Part shown: positions 61,891 through 64,000 of the stretch, one piece after another
Numbering within the stretch: position 1 is the stretch's first letter
Layout of the letters: each line of letters opens with the position of its first letter
NCBI RefSeq assembly: GCF_041435495.1
Contig: NZ_CP108644.1
Coordinates: 3,581,501-3,645,500, forward strand
Reading direction: 5' to 3'
DNA length: 64,000 nt
Source: Streptomyces sp. NBC_01116
GTDB lineage: Bacteria; Actinomycetota; Actinomycetes; Streptomycetales; Streptomycetaceae
The notes under the pieces: generated by a model
The model's input: the letters and a program-made list of their open reading frames with translations, nothing else
The model's database searches: none
What the model was told of the DNA's origin: nothing
Program-made: the position numbers and the translations under genes

Positions 61891-63561
61891 CTAGGTCGTC
61901 GTCCGACGCCTGCGCGCACCCGGGCGCCGCTCGCTCGGCCGGGTCACCGGGTCACCGGCCTCCTTCGCCGCGTCCCGGCGCTGCGCGCCGAAGGCGGCGA
62001 GCGCCTCGGCGAGCTTGTGCACCGACGGCTCCGGGGACAGCACGTCGACCCGCAGGCCGTGCTCCTCGGCGGTCTTCGCGGTGGCCGGGCCGATACACGC
62101 GATCACCGTCACGTTGTGCGGCTTGCCCGCGATCCCGACCAGGTTGCGCACCGTCGAGGACGAGGTGAACAGGACCGCGTCGAAGCCGCCGCCCTTGATC
62201 GCCTCACGGGTGTCGGCCGGCGGCGGCGAGGCGCGGACCGTGCGGTACGCGGTGACGTCGTCGACCTCCCAGCCCAGCTCGATGAGCCCGGCCACCAGGG
62301 TCTCGGTGGCGATGTCGGCACGCGGCAGGAACACCCGGTCGATCGGGTCGAAGACCGGGTCGTAGGGCGGCCAGTCCTCCAGCAGCCCGGCGGCGGACTG
62401 CTCACCGGACGGCACCAGGTCCGGCTTCACACCGAAGTCGATCAGGGCCGCGGCGGTCTGCTCGCCGACGGCGGCGACCTTGATGCCGGCGAAGGCACGG
62501 GCGTCGAGCCCGTACTCCTCGAACTTCTCCCGGACCGCCTTGACGGCGTTCACGCTGGTGAAGGCGATCCACTCGTAGCGCCCGGTGACCAGGCCCTTGA
62601 CCGCGCGCTCCATCTGCTGGGGCGTACGCGGCGGCTCGACGGCGATCGTCGGGACCTCGTGCGGCACCGCACCGTAGGAACGCAGCTGGTCGGAGAGCGA
62701 CGCGGCCTGCTCCTTCGTGCGCGGGACGAGCACCTTCCAGCCGAACATCGGCTTGGACTCGAACCACGCGAGCTGGTCGCGCTGGGCGGCGGAGCTGCGC
62801 TCTCCGACCACGGCTATGACCGGCCGGTGGCCCTCGGGCGAGGGCAGCACCTTGGCCTGCTTGAGGACCTGGGCGATCGTCCCGAGGGTCGCCGTCCAGG
62901 TGCGCTGCCGGGTGGTGGTGCCCGCGATCGTCACGGTGAGCGGGGTGTCGGGCTTGCGGCCCGCGGAGACCAGCTCGCCGGCGGCGGCGGACACCGAGTC
63001 CAGCGTGGTGGAGACGACGGCGGTCGCGTCGCTCGCGCCGACCTCGCTCCAGCAGCGGTCGGAGGCGGTACGGGCGTCGACGAAGCGGACGTCCGCGCCC
63101 TGCGCGTCGCGCAGCGGCACCCCGGCGTACGCGGAGACGCCGACGGCGTTCGCCACGCCCGGGACGACCTCGAAGGGCACCCCGGCGGCGGCGCAGGCGA
63201 GCATTTCCGCCCCCGCGTTCCCGTCCAGGCCCGGGTCGCCCGCGACAGCACGGACCACCCGCCTGCCGCCCTTGGCGGCCTCCATGACAAGATTGGCCGC
63301 ATCCCTGAGAACGGGTACACCGACGGTTGTTGACGAGGTGTCAACGACGGTCAGCTCAGGGGTGCTCACGCCTGCCCGCGCATGGCTGCGAACGACGTCG
63401 AGCACCTCGGGCTCGGCGACAAGGACGTCCGCGCTCGCGAGCGCCTCGACGGCGCGCAGGGTCAGCAGTCCCGGGTCGCCGGGACCGGCGCCGAGGAAGG
63501 TGACCTGCCCTTGGGCGGACAGGGCCGGAAAGTCGGATGCGGCGGGGCCGGTGGGGCTCAA
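61891..63561 (-). CDS. hemD: Uroporphyrinogen-III synthase fused to degenerate C-methyltransferase domain
   Basis: 556-residue bifunctional-type protein. Residues 1-245 resemble uroporphyrinogen-III C-methyltransferase: the FLGAGPGDPGLLT opening is intact, but the usual GGDPF and following glycine-rich loop is replaced by AGDPGLDGNAG. Residues 265-540 are the HemD synthase domain, with WKVLVPRTKEQ and FTSSSTVRNL. TTG 63561 is chosen because GGGGGAG sits 8 nt upstream and the frame overlaps the hemC stop by four bases (TTGA). HemD converts hydroxymethylbilane, the hemC product, to uroporphyrinogen III. Confidence 0.92.
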   Translation of the reverse strand: MSPTGPAASDFPALSAQGQVTFLGAGPGDPGLLTLRAVEALASADVLVAEPEVLDVVRSHARAGVSTPELTVVDTSSTTVGVPVLRDAANLVMEAAKGGRRVVRAVAGDPGLDGNAGAEMLACAAAGVPFEVVPGVANAVGVSAYAGVPLRDAQGADVRFVDARTASDRCWSEVGASDATAVVSTTLDSVSAAAGELVSAGRKPDTPLTVTIAGTTTRQRTWTATLGTIAQVLKQAKVLPSPEGHRPVIAVVGERSSAAQRDQLAWFESKPMFGWKVLVPRTKEQAASLSDQLRSYGAVPHEVPTIAVEPPRTPQQMERAVKGLVTGRYEWIAFTSVNAVKAVREKFEEYGLDARAFAGIKVAAVGEQTAAALIDFGVKPDLVPSGEQSAAGLLEDWPPYDPVFDPIDRVFLPRADIATETLVAGLIELGWEVDDVTAYRTVRASPPPADTREAIKGGGFDAVLFTSSSTVRNLVGIAGKPHNVTVIACIGPATAKTAEEHGLRVDVLSPEPSVHKLAEALAAFGAQRRDAAKEAGDPVTRPSERRPGARRRRTTT

Positions 63562-64000
63562 AGTGCTCGCTCCCCCATAAGACCGGCCGCACCCTTGGCG
63601 AGCATCTCGGCGGCGAGTTCGCGACCGAGGGCCGCCGCGTCGTCGTGCGACGTGGGGACGGGACCGGTGGTGGACAGCTGTACGAGCGAGGAACCGTCGG
63701 TGGTACCGACGACTCCGCGCAGGCGCAGTTCGTTGACAACCTGTCCGTCGACCAGGAGGTCGGCCAGCGCACCCACAGGTGCGGAGCAGCCGGCCTCCAG
63801 GGCGGCGAGCAGGGCACGCTCGGCGGTCACGGCGACCCGGGTGTACGGGTCGTCGAGCTCGGCGAGCGCGGCGGCGAGGTCGGCGCTGGACGCGGCGCAC
63901 TCGATCGCCAGTGCTCCCTGGCCGGGGGCGGGCAGGACGGTGTCGACCGGCAGGAACTCGGTCACCTCACCGCTCCGGCCGAGACGGCTGAGCCCGGCGG
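63558..64000 (-). CDS. hemC: Porphobilinogen deaminase (hydroxymethylbilane synthase), C-terminal part
   Basis: The frame enters from the right edge and ends at TGA 63558-63560. The last 147 codons include LPAPGQGALAIEC and EAGCSAPVGA, where the cysteine holds the dipyrromethane cofactor. The 5' two-thirds lie outside the window. The stop overlaps hemD's TTG. Together with hemD and hemB it completes ALA to uroporphyrinogen III in the window. Confidence 0.93.
   Translation of the reverse strand, partial: AGLSRLGRSGEVTEFLPVDTVLPAPGQGALAIECAASSADLAAALAELDDPYTRVAVTAERALLAALEAGCSAPVGALADLLVDGQVVNELRLRGVVGTTDGSSLVQLSTTGPVPTSHDDAAALGRELAAEMLAKGAAGLMGERAL

Overview
The window is chromosomal DNA of a high-GC actinomycete, almost certainly a Streptomyces. 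The evidence is very GC-rich third codon positions, many GTG starts and one TTG start, frequent 4-base stop/start overlaps, a futalosine-type menaquinone gene set, class I LysRS, DUF397/XRE and DUF3558/DUF4232 lipoprotein families, and a 19-bp DmdR/IdeR-type iron box. All assignments come from reading the sequence. No database search was run.

Layout. 0-9 kb: lipid metabolism. A long-chain acyl-CoA ligase runs off the left edge. A thiolase is divergent from a FabG4-like reductase plus MaoC hydratase pair, with a palindromic operator between them. An HEYTH-containing protein of unknown role, a TetR regulator and a PAF-acetylhydrolase-like secreted hydrolase follow. 9-18 kb: a DctA/GltP symporter, then late menaquinone genes (mqnE, a UbiX-like flavin prenyltransferase, MqnP prenyltransferase, a UbiD-like decarboxylase) interleaved with an Lrp/AsnC regulator, a 44-residue basic protein and a rhomboid protease. 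18-28.5 kb: a leftward block for heme and cytochrome c maturation (hemL, a histidine phosphatase, an iron-box-controlled ferric-siderophore esterase, a CE4 lipoprotein, resA, ccdA, resB, ccsB). 28.8-45.4 kb: housekeeping and hypothetical genes, including an AraC regulator, Mut7-C protein, SDR, RtcB, two DUF3558 lipoproteins, DUF2637 protein, a MATE-like transporter, and divergent lysS/argS. 45.6-48.9 kb: a lower-GC island with a STAND-like NTPase and a DUF4062 (TIR-like fold) protein, the best candidate for an undescribed defence or signalling system. 48.9-60.7 kb: a monooxygenase, phospholipase D, a membrane-anchored HTH regulator, an XRE/DUF397 pair, a small foldback element, and a DUF4253/HEAT-like gene set. 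60.7-64 kb: hemB, hemD fused to a methyltransferase-like domain, and the 3' end of hemC.

The unifying theme is respiration. Menaquinone genes, tetrapyrrole synthesis from glutamate-1-semialdehyde to uroporphyrinogen III, and system II cytochrome c maturation lie within one window. An iron-repressed esterase sits in the middle of the heme/cytochrome block, so iron supply and heme demand are physically linked. Several non-coding features stand out: a duplicated fragment of the hemL start, a 38-bp hairpin between convergent genes, a direct repeat over the hemB start, and a His-Asp coding hexamer repeat under the iron box.
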